From the NCBI GenBank assembly GCA_003542955.1, contig DPJP01000156.1:16862-22225 (forward strand): 5,364 nt of DNA, given 5' to 3'. Both the position numbers and the translations under genes were made by a program. The DNA comes from Armatimonadota bacterium (lineage in GTDB: Bacteria > Armatimonadota > Zipacnadia > Zipacnadales > UBA11051). Every line of letters starts with the position of its first letter. Positions within the stretch are counted from its first letter, which is position 1. This document shows positions 1-5,270 of the stretch, one piece after another. A model generated the notes under the pieces. The model did not search any database. It was not told where the DNA came from and saw nothing but the letters and a program-made list of their open reading frames with translations.

Positions 1-837
1 GCAGAACTCGACGACGCCGATGACGCCCCTGCCGCGGTGTCCTACTCCACACTGATGCGGCCCGGCCGCATCTCCGGCACCGCCCTGCCCTTCGGCCTGC
101 ACCTGTCCAACGGCGTCTACGGCACCGCCAACAGCCTCCACATCGCCAGCGGCGGGGCATACATCTTCACGATGCTCGTGATCTCGCTGTTCGTCACCTA
201 CTGCGAGGCGTGGGCGATCGAGCAGTTCGTCGACCTGCCGCTCACGGCGATTCTGTTGAGCGTCAGCGGCGTCGTCGACGGCCCCGCGGCAATGACCTGG
301 GACTCCGTGCTCAGCATGCTGCCGTTCGTCAACTTCATCCTGATCCTGCGCCTCTCGCAGCTCTCGGGCTACCACGCGGCGGAGCACAAGGTTGTCTCCG
401 CCATCGAGCATTTCGGCCGGCTTGACTACGAGCAGGTCGTCGAGATGCCCCGCGTGCACCCCCGCTGCGGCACGGTCCTGCTCTTCGGGCTCATCCCGGC
501 GCTGCTTCTTGCCGTGCCGCTGTGGGCCTCGGGCAGCGCGGAGGGCTACGTGGCCGCCGTGCTCGTCGCCGTCGTGGGTTGGCGCTACCGCTACCACACC
601 GGCTTCTTCGTCCAGAACCACTTCACCACCAAGCCGCCGACGGAGCATCAACTGCGCACCGGGATAGCGGCCGGCGACAAGCTGTTGGCCCTGTGGCGGG
701 CCGACCCCCACAAGCAGGTGCCGTGGCTGCGCATGCTCTGGATACGTGGAGTGCCGCAACTGCTCGGCGGGCTGTTCGTCGCCGCGTCGGTATTCGAGTG
801 GGTGTTCGCCAGGTTGCATATCTGGCTGGATTTCTGA
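1..837 (+). CDS. DUF1385 (YqhQ-like) integral membrane protein, 5' end cut by window
   Basis: The reading frame is open from the first base to TGA at 835-837, so the start probably lies upstream. A GTG at 37 is the first visible candidate start but has no convincing ribosome binding site. The recognisable family core is the GYHAAEHK motif (codons at 367-390), followed by VHPRCGT and, near the C-terminus, HFTTKPPTEHQL. These match the 'YHGAEHK ... RCG ... LTTKEP' signature of DUF1385/YqhQ. Hydrophobic segments (for example FTMLVISLFVTY, LPFVNFILIL, VLLFGLIPALLLAVPL, GYVAAVLVAVVG, and a C-terminal one near GGLFVAASVFEWVF) indicate several membrane spans. The conserved His/Glu/Cys residues suggest metal binding, but that is inference and the family's biochemical function is unknown to me. 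The N-terminal part lacks the usual GGQAVxEGVMMRG block, with only a loose 'STLMRPGRI' in its place. It lies 28 bp upstream of argS, probably co-transcribed. Confidence 0.85.
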   Translation, partial: AELDDADDAPAAVSYSTLMRPGRISGTALPFGLHLSNGVYGTANSLHIASGGAYIFTMLVISLFVTYCEAWAIEQFVDLPLTAILLSVSGVVDGPAAMTWDSVLSMLPFVNFILILRLSQLSGYHAAEHKVVSAIEHFGRLDYEQVVEMPRVHPRCGTVLLFGLIPALLLAVPLWASGSAEGYVAAVLVAVVGWRYRYHTGFFVQNHFTTKPPTEHQLRTGIAAGDKLLALWRADPHKQVPWLRMLWIRGVPQLLGGLFVAASVFEWVFARLHIWLDF

Positions 838-854
838 ACACGCCCTAACCAGAT

Positions 855-859
855 GGGGA
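855..859 (+). promoter_or_regulatory. Shine-Dalgarno site for argS
   Basis: GGGGA ends 6 nt before ATG at 866. This spacing selects 866 as the argS start rather than upstream in-frame codons, which would overlap the preceding gene and encode a Cys/Ser-rich stretch unlike ArgS. Confidence 0.65.
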
Positions 860-865
860 TGTGCC

Positions 866-2569
866 ATGATACGAGAAGAGATACAGGCTGCGTTGACGGA
901 GGCGCTCAGAGCGGTGGCCGCCGAGTGCGGCATTGATGAGCCGAGCCTGCCGGCAATCGAGTTGACCGACCCGCCGAACCCGGAGATGGGCGACTTCTCG
1001 ACCAATGTCGCCATGGTCGGCTGTAAGCAGGTGAAGATGGCCCCCAGGCAACTCGCGGAGCTGCTCGTGCCGCACCTGGAGGCATCGGACCTCGTGCTGG
1101 AACGCGTCGAGATCGCCGGGCCCGGCTTCATCAACATGTTCATGGATCGCTCCTGGCTGCACAACACCGTCGCCGAGGTGCTCCGCACCCGCGATGAGTA
1201 CGGGCAGAGCACGCAGCCGACGGGCGTGAAGATGCAGGTCGAGTTCGTCAGCGCCAACCCCGTCGGGCCCGTGCACATCGGCAATGCGCGTGGGGCGCCA
1301 TTCGGCGACTGTCTCGCCTCACTGCTACAGGCCGCCGGCAACGACGTCCAACGCGAATACTATGTCAACGACGGGCCCTTCAACACCCAGGCGCTCACCT
1401 TCGGCCTGTCGATTCAGGCGCGCTACCTCGAGGCCCTTGGCAAGCCGATTGAGTTCCCCGAGAACGGCTACCAGGGCGACTACGTGGTTGAGATGGCCCG
1501 GCGGCTCGTCGACGAGCACGGGGATGCGCTTGCCGAGCGTGCCGCCGATCCGGAGGCCGCGCACGAGTTCTTCATCATGTTCGAGGATGAGATCCTGGCG
1601 CAGGCCAGGGAGGACCTCAAGGAGTTCGGCGTCGAGTTCGATGTGTGGTATCACGAGCGCGAGTTGTATGAGGACCCCGAGGCTCCCGACGCCACCGGCA
1701 TGCGGGGCTTCATCAAGCGGCAGCTCGATGCGCTGATGGCGGCCGACCAGGCCTACGAGCATGATGGGGCAATCTGGCTGCGGACGGGCGACTTCGGTGA
1801 CGAGAAGGACCGCGTGCTGGTGCGCAGTGACGGCCGGCCGACCTATATCGCCGGCGATGCCGCCTACGCGGCCAACAAGTTCGCCCGCGGCTTTGACCAT
1901 GTCATCTACATCTTCGGCCCCGACCACGCCGGCTATGTCCCGCGGCTGCAGGCGGTGCTTGCCGCGTGCGGTTTCGACCTGGACCGCGTCGAGATCATCG
2001 TCTACCAGAACGTGCGGATGGTGCGCGGCGGGGAGACGGTCAAACTCGCCAAACGCAAGGGGCAGATATACTCCGTGCGCGACCTCATCGACGAGGTCGG
2101 CCGCGATGCCGCGCGCTTCTTCTTCCTCATGCGCAGCAACGACTCACACCTCGACTTCGACCTCGATCTGGCAGTGAGCCAGTCGGAGGAGAACCCCGTC
2201 TACTACGTGCAGTACGCCCACGCGCGCATCTGCAGCATAGCCAGGCAGGCGGAGGAGCGCGGCTTTGAGTTCGGTGACAAGCCCGACCTGAGCCTGCTCT
2301 CAGACGCCTCCGAGCTGGCACTCATGCGCAAGATGGCCGACTATCCCCATGAGTTGCGGGTGGCCGCCGAGGGGCGTGCGCCGCACCGGCTGACCACGTA
2401 TCTGCGCGAGCTGACCCAGGCATTCCACCAGTTCTACACCAACTGCCAGGTTCTCAATTCTGAGGATATGGCGCTATCGACCGCGCGCATGGCACTGACG
2501 GAGGCGACGCGGCAGGTGCTGGCCAACTGCCTGGGGATACTGGGCATCAGCGCACCGGAGCGGATGTAA
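866..2569 (+). CDS. argS: Arginyl-tRNA synthetase (class I)
   Basis: Cytoplasmic enzyme that charges tRNA-Arg with arginine using ATP. The 567-aa length is normal for the bacterial family. An N-terminal Add-1 domain (about residues 1-90) carries the typical GDFSTNVAM stretch (42-50). The class I Rossmann catalytic domain contains the first signature motif as HIGN (H137-N140, within SANPVGPVHIGNARG). The second signature, normally KMSKS, is K393-L-A-K-R397 followed by KG. It leads into a typical DLIDEVGRDAARFFFLMRSNDSHLDFDLDL segment. The DALR anticodon-binding domain fills the C-terminal part (about 450-567), starting near YYVQYAHAR and ending in LGILGISAPERM, the usual ArgS terminus. Both signatures deviate slightly: Asn for the last His of HIGH, and Leu and Ala for the Met and Ser of KMSK. 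The rest of the domain is intact and I infer an active enzyme. The ATG at 866 has a GGGGA ribosome binding site. Confidence 0.97.
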   Translation: MIREEIQAALTEALRAVAAECGIDEPSLPAIELTDPPNPEMGDFSTNVAMVGCKQVKMAPRQLAELLVPHLEASDLVLERVEIAGPGFINMFMDRSWLHNTVAEVLRTRDEYGQSTQPTGVKMQVEFVSANPVGPVHIGNARGAPFGDCLASLLQAAGNDVQREYYVNDGPFNTQALTFGLSIQARYLEALGKPIEFPENGYQGDYVVEMARRLVDEHGDALAERAADPEAAHEFFIMFEDEILAQAREDLKEFGVEFDVWYHERELYEDPEAPDATGMRGFIKRQLDALMAADQAYEHDGAIWLRTGDFGDEKDRVLVRSDGRPTYIAGDAAYAANKFARGFDHVIYIFGPDHAGYVPRLQAVLAACGFDLDRVEIIVYQNVRMVRGGETVKLAKRKGQIYSVRDLIDEVGRDAARFFFLMRSNDSHLDFDLDLAVSQSEENPVYYVQYAHARICSIARQAEERGFEFGDKPDLSLLSDASELALMRKMADYPHELRVAAEGRAPHRLTTYLRELTQAFHQFYTNCQVLNSEDMALSTARMALTEATRQVLANCLGILGISAPERM

Positions 2570-2580
2570 GGCAGGCGCCT

Positions 2581-2667
2581 GGGGGTCGGAGCTTGAATCT
2601 TCACTCGCCCGACGCCCTTGTTGTGTGCCGACCCCCGCGTGGAGCGCAAAGACTACAGCTCCGACCC
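2581..2667. repeat. Block of competing inverted repeats after argS
   Basis: Arm GGGGGTCGG (2581-2589) is a perfect inverted match to CCGACCCCC (2628-2636). The overlapping arm GGGTCGGAGC (2583-2592) is a perfect 10-bp inverted match to GCTCCGACCC (2658-2667). GGAGC (2641-2645) can also pair with GCTCC (2658-2662). The pairings are mutually exclusive: either two consecutive hairpins or one long stem. A 10-bp palindrome, CAGGCGCCTG (2572-2581), sits immediately upstream. No T-tract follows, so this is not a classic intrinsic terminator. It could be a small non-coding mobile element of the REP or IS200-derived kind, or a 3' RNA structure of the argS transcript. The repeats are seen directly; their function is not known. 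Confidence 0.7.
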
Positions 2668-2729
2668 AAGCCGCTATCGGCCTCAACAGACGTGACCCGG
2701 AATTGCCTCTCACCGCTCCGGACCGGGAC

Positions 2730-2871
2730 CGTGGGGCAGGCTCTGGCAGCCTGCCAGAACTGGCGACTCGTCAGCGCCCCCAGGTCTGTCCTATCTCCCC
2801 CGAGTCGGCTGCTGTGCTGCGTGCAGTCCTGGGAAGCGCCGCCCTCACAGGCTGCGAGAGCCTGCCCCACG
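2730..2871. repeat. 142-bp element bounded by 24-bp near-perfect inverted repeats
   Basis: The segment at 2730-2753 is the reverse complement of 2848-2871 with a single mismatch (23 of 24). The outer 15 bp match perfectly. Each arm also folds on itself: GGCAGGCT (2735-2742) with AGCCTGCC (2748-2755), and CAGGCT (2848-2853) with AGCCTG (2859-2864). Inside lies a further 7-bp pair, CGACTCG (2764-2770) with CGAGTCG (2801-2807). Together these could make a long branched hairpin. The organisation resembles a BIME/REP pair or a MITE, but no target-site duplication is evident and there is no coding potential I would defend. Copies elsewhere in the genome would settle this. Confidence 0.75.
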
Positions 2872-2882
2872 CGAGGCCGTGG
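2867..2882 (-). other. Small hairpin just past the glycosyltransferase stop
   Basis: CCACG (2867-2871), loop of 6, CGTGG (2878-2882): a 5-bp stem starting 9 bp beyond the stop codon of the minus-strand gene. No run of T follows it on the minus strand, so it is at best a weak or Rho-assisted termination signal. It overlaps the right arm of the 24-bp inverted repeat. Confidence 0.3.
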
Positions 2883-2891
2883 AGCCCCTAC

Positions 2892-4058
2892 CTACCCCGC
2901 TCCTGACAGCGAGTCATACACCCCGTAGAGCTGCTCGACCAGGCGGCTGATGTCGAACATCTCCTCGGCCCGCGCACGGCCCGCACGCCCCATCTGCCCG
3001 GCCCTCGTGGGGTCGGCCAGTAACGTGCATGCCGCCTCGGCCAGCGCCCCCGCGTCGCCGATCGGCACCAAGAGGCCGGTCTCCCCGTCGTTGACTATCT
3101 CCATGGGACCAGCCGCGCGTGTGGCGATGACGGGCTTGCCGGCCGCCATGGCCTCGATGAGCACCATCCCGAATGGCTCCGTGTCAGAGGGCAGCACCAC
3201 GATATCGGTCAGCGCCAGCAGTTGCTGGACGTCCTCGCGGAAGCCCAACCAGCGCACCGCATGGGCGCAGCCCATTTCCTCGGCCAGCGTGTGGAGTTCC
3301 TGCTTGTAGTCATCCTCCCAGAAGCCTGTGTCGCCGATGACCAGCAGGCAGGTGTCGGGGTGCCGGCTGAGTATCTCGGGCATCGCCCGCAGGAGCACTC
3401 GATGCCCCTTCCAGGGCGTCAGGCGGGCGATGACCGCGAGTACGGGGGCATCGGGTGGCAGTTGCAGCTCGGCTGCGAGCACGGGGTCACGGGCCACGGG
3501 CTCATACTTGTCCAGCGGACGCGCTCCGAGGACAACGGTGGTGTCACAATGGGCATCGGCGAGGCTGTCGGCGACAGCCTGCGACATGGCAACGATGTGC
3601 GGCCTGACGACCCTGGCGACACGGACCAGCAGGTTGCGCGCGCCGCCGGGCGGGAGGATATCACGCACATCCCAGACCAGGGGTTTGCGCGAGAAGCGGG
3701 CCGCGAAGCCGCCCAGCACGTGGCACTTGAGGGTATTGGTGTGGATGATATCCGGGTCGAGTTCGGTGATGGTCTTGCGCAGGCGCGAGACGGGGCCGAC
3801 GCTCTGCAGCGCGCCGATGATGCGGGTGGTGAAACCTGCGACCTGCTCGCGGGAGTGCTCGTAGAGCGCTCCGCCGGCCGGGAACACCTCGCGGCAGGCG
3901 ATTCCATCCAGATCGACGCCACGCAGCCATTCCGCGCGCTCCGCGTGGAAGAGCAGCGGGCGGACGCGGTTACGGTCGACGTAGCGCAGGATGTCGAGCA
4001 GCGCCTCCTGGGCTCCGCCGCCAATGTCTCCGGCATGGTCGACGTATGCGACCTTCAT
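2892..4058 (-). CDS. GT4-family glycosyltransferase (GT-B fold)
   Basis: A 388-aa protein of the size and architecture of family GT4 retaining glycosyltransferases, which transfer a sugar from a nucleotide-sugar donor to a lipid, glycan or protein acceptor. The N-terminal Rossmann domain starts MKVAYVDHAGDIGGGAQ, with the Gly-rich acceptor/donor loop (G13-G15). IIHTNTLKCHVLGG (104-117) and VVWDVRD-like LVWDVRDILPP (127-137) are typical of this group. The C-terminal GT1/GT4 domain has R212-LTPW-K217-G, the usual donor-phosphate contacts. It also has the EX7E motif E294-PFGMVLI-E302, followed by AMAAGKPVIATRAAGPMEIV. No signal peptide or membrane span is seen, so it is probably cytoplasmic or peripheral at the inner membrane face. 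Donor and acceptor cannot be told. No other sugar genes are in view. ATG at 4058 lacks a clear ribosome binding site. It is transcribed convergently to argS and divergently from the response regulator. Confidence 0.92.
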   Translation of the reverse strand: MKVAYVDHAGDIGGGAQEALLDILRYVDRNRVRPLLFHAERAEWLRGVDLDGIACREVFPAGGALYEHSREQVAGFTTRIIGALQSVGPVSRLRKTITELDPDIIHTNTLKCHVLGGFAARFSRKPLVWDVRDILPPGGARNLLVRVARVVRPHIVAMSQAVADSLADAHCDTTVVLGARPLDKYEPVARDPVLAAELQLPPDAPVLAVIARLTPWKGHRVLLRAMPEILSRHPDTCLLVIGDTGFWEDDYKQELHTLAEEMGCAHAVRWLGFREDVQQLLALTDIVVLPSDTEPFGMVLIEAMAAGKPVIATRAAGPMEIVNDGETGLLVPIGDAGALAEAACTLLADPTRAGQMGRAGRARAEEMFDISRLVEQLYGVYDSLSGAG

Positions 4059-4076
4059 AGGGAATTGACGCTCGTT

Positions 4077-4105
4077 TACATATTCTTGACCCGATTGCGG
4101 GTTAA
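4077..4105 (-). promoter_or_regulatory. Possible weak promoter for the glycosyltransferase gene
   Basis: On the minus strand TTAACC (4100-4105) and TATGTA (4077-4082) are separated by 17 bp. The match to sigma70 consensus is 4/6 and 3/6. It would start transcription near 4070 with a very short leader, consistent with the lack of a ribosome binding site. The -35 lies inside the inverted repeat at 4086-4105. The call is speculative. Confidence 0.25.
4086..4105. repeat. 20-bp inverted repeat upstream of the glycosyltransferase start
   Basis: TTGACCCG (4086-4093), loop ATTG, CGGGTTAA (4098-4105): an 8-bp stem with one G-T pair, centred about 38 bp upstream of the glycosyltransferase ATG. It is followed by a second, overlapping stem formed by ACACGGTC (4105-4112) and GGCCGTGT (4123-4130, one G-T pair). 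It may be an operator or an RNA hairpin at the 5' end of the minus-strand transcript. Confidence 0.5.
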
Positions 4106-4434
4106 CACGGTCGTTGCGCGGGGGCCGTGTAGAGCGCGGTCTGTAGCCCCGTCGCCGCGTCTGTATTCGTTCCGTTACTTCACCTCACCTCCGCGCCTGA
4201 CGCGGGGGCTGCTGGTTTTACCCACCCGATTCAACTTCTTTTCCCGCGTCGCCGATAAGTCCAGTAGCACTGGGTGGGTTGAAGCGAGAGACGCTGAAGG
4301 CCCGAGGCGGCTGTGGGAGGTCGCCAAAGGCGCGAAACTCAAGATCGGCTTCGTATCTTCGCTTCTACCCAAGGGTACCGGCTCTGACGCGCCCGCTCAA
4401 GACGCGTCGATCGGCAACCATCCTAAGGGGAAAT

Positions 4435-4438
4435 GAGG
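4435..4438 (+). promoter_or_regulatory. Shine-Dalgarno site deciding a TTG start
   Basis: GAGG lies 8 nt before TTG at 4447. No ATG or GTG in this frame sits near the beginning of the receiver domain, so this site supports TTG as the start of the response regulator. Confidence 0.55.
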
Positions 4439-4446
4439 CGAAGATC

Positions 4447-5178
4447 TTGTCGTACACAGTACTCATCGTAGAAAGTGACCCGGCAACACAGCTATCGCTG
4501 GCAAGCATCGTGGCAACGTGCGACTACTCGCCATTGATCACCAGCAGCGGCCAGGACGCGCTCAGACTGGCCAAGGCCGAGAATCCGGCCATGATGCTGC
4601 TGGCCCTCATCCTGCCGGACATGGACGGCTTCGACGTAACCCGCCAACTGCGCAAGGACAGCAGCCTCCCACTGCTTGTCGTGACCTCGCGCACCTCGGA
4701 TGTGGACCGCATCTGTGCATTCGAGCTCGGCGCCGATGACTATGTCACCAAGCCCTTCCGGGAGGCGGAGCTGTCGTGCCGCATCAGGTCGCTGATGCGC
4801 ACCACCTACTCGAGTACCGGCACCGGGCGGATCGGTCCATCGATGCAGTTCGGCGAACTCGTGCTCAAGCCCGACAGCCGGGAGGTGTGGCTCGAGGGGC
4901 AGCAGGTTCACCTGACACCCAAGGAGTTCGACCTTCTCCTCGCGCTGGCGGAGAACCACGACAGAGTGACCACCTCCGAGTGGCTGCTGCTCAACATCTG
5001 GGGCTATGACGAGAACATCCGGACGCGCACGCTGGATGTGCACATCAACCGACTGCGGTCCAAGATAGAGCGGGATACCTCCGAGCCGGCATTCATTCGC
5101 ACGATAACCGGCGTCGGCTACACATTCACCGCTCCCCTTGCCCCGGCCGTCGAGGAGCCATTGCGCAAGGCGGCATAG
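4447..5178 (+). CDS. OmpR/PhoB-family response regulator with non-phosphorylatable receiver
   Basis: A 243-aa cytoplasmic DNA-binding regulator, start at TTG 4447. Receiver domain, residues about 3-115: strand SYTVLIVES, then LILPDMDGFD, a VVTS strand and GADDYVTKPF. The conserved Thr (T80), Tyr (Y99) and Lys (K102) are kept. The phosphoacceptor Asp is replaced by Ala (A53, GCC at 4603-4605, in MMLLALILPDMDG). The second residue of the Mg2+-binding acidic pair is Ser (E9-S10). The C-terminal winged helix is canonical: LTPKEFDLLLAL from L156, recognition-helix region RTRTLDVHINRLRSKIE (192-208), and wing GVGYTF (222-227). It therefore should bind DNA but cannot be phosphorylated in the usual way. 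I infer constitutive activity, ligand control or control by protein contact. No sensor kinase is adjacent, so it is an orphan. Codon use and GC match the neighbours, so it does not look like a decaying gene. Its target is unknown. Confidence 0.93.
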   Translation: MSYTVLIVESDPATQLSLASIVATCDYSPLITSSGQDALRLAKAENPAMMLLALILPDMDGFDVTRQLRKDSSLPLLVVTSRTSDVDRICAFELGADDYVTKPFREAELSCRIRSLMRTTYSSTGTGRIGPSMQFGELVLKPDSREVWLEGQQVHLTPKEFDLLLALAENHDRVTTSEWLLLNIWGYDENIRTRTLDVHINRLRSKIERDTSEPAFIRTITGVGYTFTAPLAPAVEEPLRKAA

Positions 5179-5205
5179 CACGGTGCGCGACGGAGTGCGG
5201 GCAGC

Positions 5206-5235
5206 TTGACCCTGCCGGTCATCAGAGGTTAGAAT
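5206..5235 (+). promoter_or_regulatory. Sigma70-type promoter for apgM
   Basis: TTGACC (5206-5211), 18-bp spacer, TAGAAT (5230-5235): 5/6 matches to both consensus hexamers. Transcription would start near 5242-5244, leaving a leader of about 28 nt before ATG 5271. TGACC (5207-5211) and GGTCA (5217-5221) form a 5-bp inverted repeat across the -35, a possible operator. The promoter separates apgM from the response-regulator gene, which ends 92 bp upstream. Confidence 0.65.
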
Positions 5236-5270
5236 CCCCGGGTAATCACCAGAACTGGGGGTTCTAACCT
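5226..5270 (+). repeat. 14-bp inverted repeat spanning -10 element and apgM start
   Basis: AGGTTAGAATCCCC (5226-5239) pairs with GGGGGTTCTAACCT (5257-5270): 14 bp with one G-T pair and a 17-nt loop. The left arm covers the -10 hexamer. The right arm contains the GGGGG (5257-5261) that may serve as ribosome binding site and ends directly before the ATG. Arm centres are 31 bp apart, about three helical turns. It could be a DNA operator or an RNA hairpin that hides the ribosome binding site in read-through transcripts. Confidence 0.75.

Larger units (their letters stand above)
4059..4446. other. 388-bp divergent intergenic region with many short hairpins
   Basis: No gene is supported here, although frames stay open. 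Besides the repeat at 4086-4105 it holds CCTCCGCG (4188-4195) pairing with CGCGGGGG (4201-4208, one G-T pair), and ACCCACCC (4220-4227) pairing with GGGTGGGT (4272-4279). Then comes a series of small stems on the side of the response regulator: CCAGT/ACTGG (4261-4273), AGCG/CGCT (4283-4295), CGCC/GGCG (4322-4332), AAGAT/ATCTT (4341-4359), TACCC/GGGTA (4366-4377) and GACGCG/CGCGTC (4386-4408). A weak plus-strand promoter candidate is TTCAAC (4230-4235), 18 bp, GATAAG (4254-4259). That would give a structured leader of about 180 nt before the regulator. I could not match it to a known riboswitch class. Confidence 0.55.

Noticed and set aside
746..865. N-terminal extension of ArgS by 40 residues
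   Set aside because: It overlaps the DUF1385 gene and gives a Cys/Ser-rich sequence unlike ArgS. ATG 866 has a good ribosome binding site and a typical N-terminus.
2570..2891. Intrinsic terminators for the convergent genes
   Set aside because: Stems are present but none is followed by a T-tract on either strand, so a standard intrinsic terminator cannot be claimed.
2593..2928. Small open frames on both strands in the argS/glycosyltransferase spacer, with GQALAAC-like phrases
   Set aside because: The repeated phrases are just translations of the inverted repeats at 2730-2871. No start signals or family resemblance support a gene.
3222..4436. Long plus-strand open frame (404 codons) opposite the glycosyltransferase
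   Set aside because: It is antisense to a gene with clear GT4 motifs, runs on into the intergenic region, and its translation shows no recognisable domain. Long antisense frames are expected in GC-rich DNA.
4279..4446. N-terminal extension of the response regulator to an upstream TTG at 4279
   Set aside because: The extra 56 residues are Arg/Ser/Ala-rich and not protein-like. The receiver domain begins exactly at TTG 4447, which has a GAGG site.
4261..4446. Known riboswitch (SAM-I, cyclic-di-GMP, cobalamin, glycine) suggested by GATAAG, GGCAACC and similar fragments
   Set aside because: The fragments are in the wrong order or lack the paired core. No class consensus could be fitted.
4433..4471. 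12-codon open frame starting at ATG 4433, as a possible leader peptide overlapping the regulator start
   Set aside because: The AAGGGG upstream is only 2 nt from the ATG, too close to act as its ribosome binding site, and the peptide shows no attenuation-type codon run.
2754..5258. Shared 10-mer CCAGAACTGG at 2754-2763 and 5249-5258
   Set aside because: Several shared 10-mers are expected by chance in a window of this size, and the surrounding sequences do not match.
5226..5270. Invertible promoter flanked by inverted repeats
   Set aside because: The arms are only 17 bp apart, too short for site-specific inversion, and no recombinase gene is in view.
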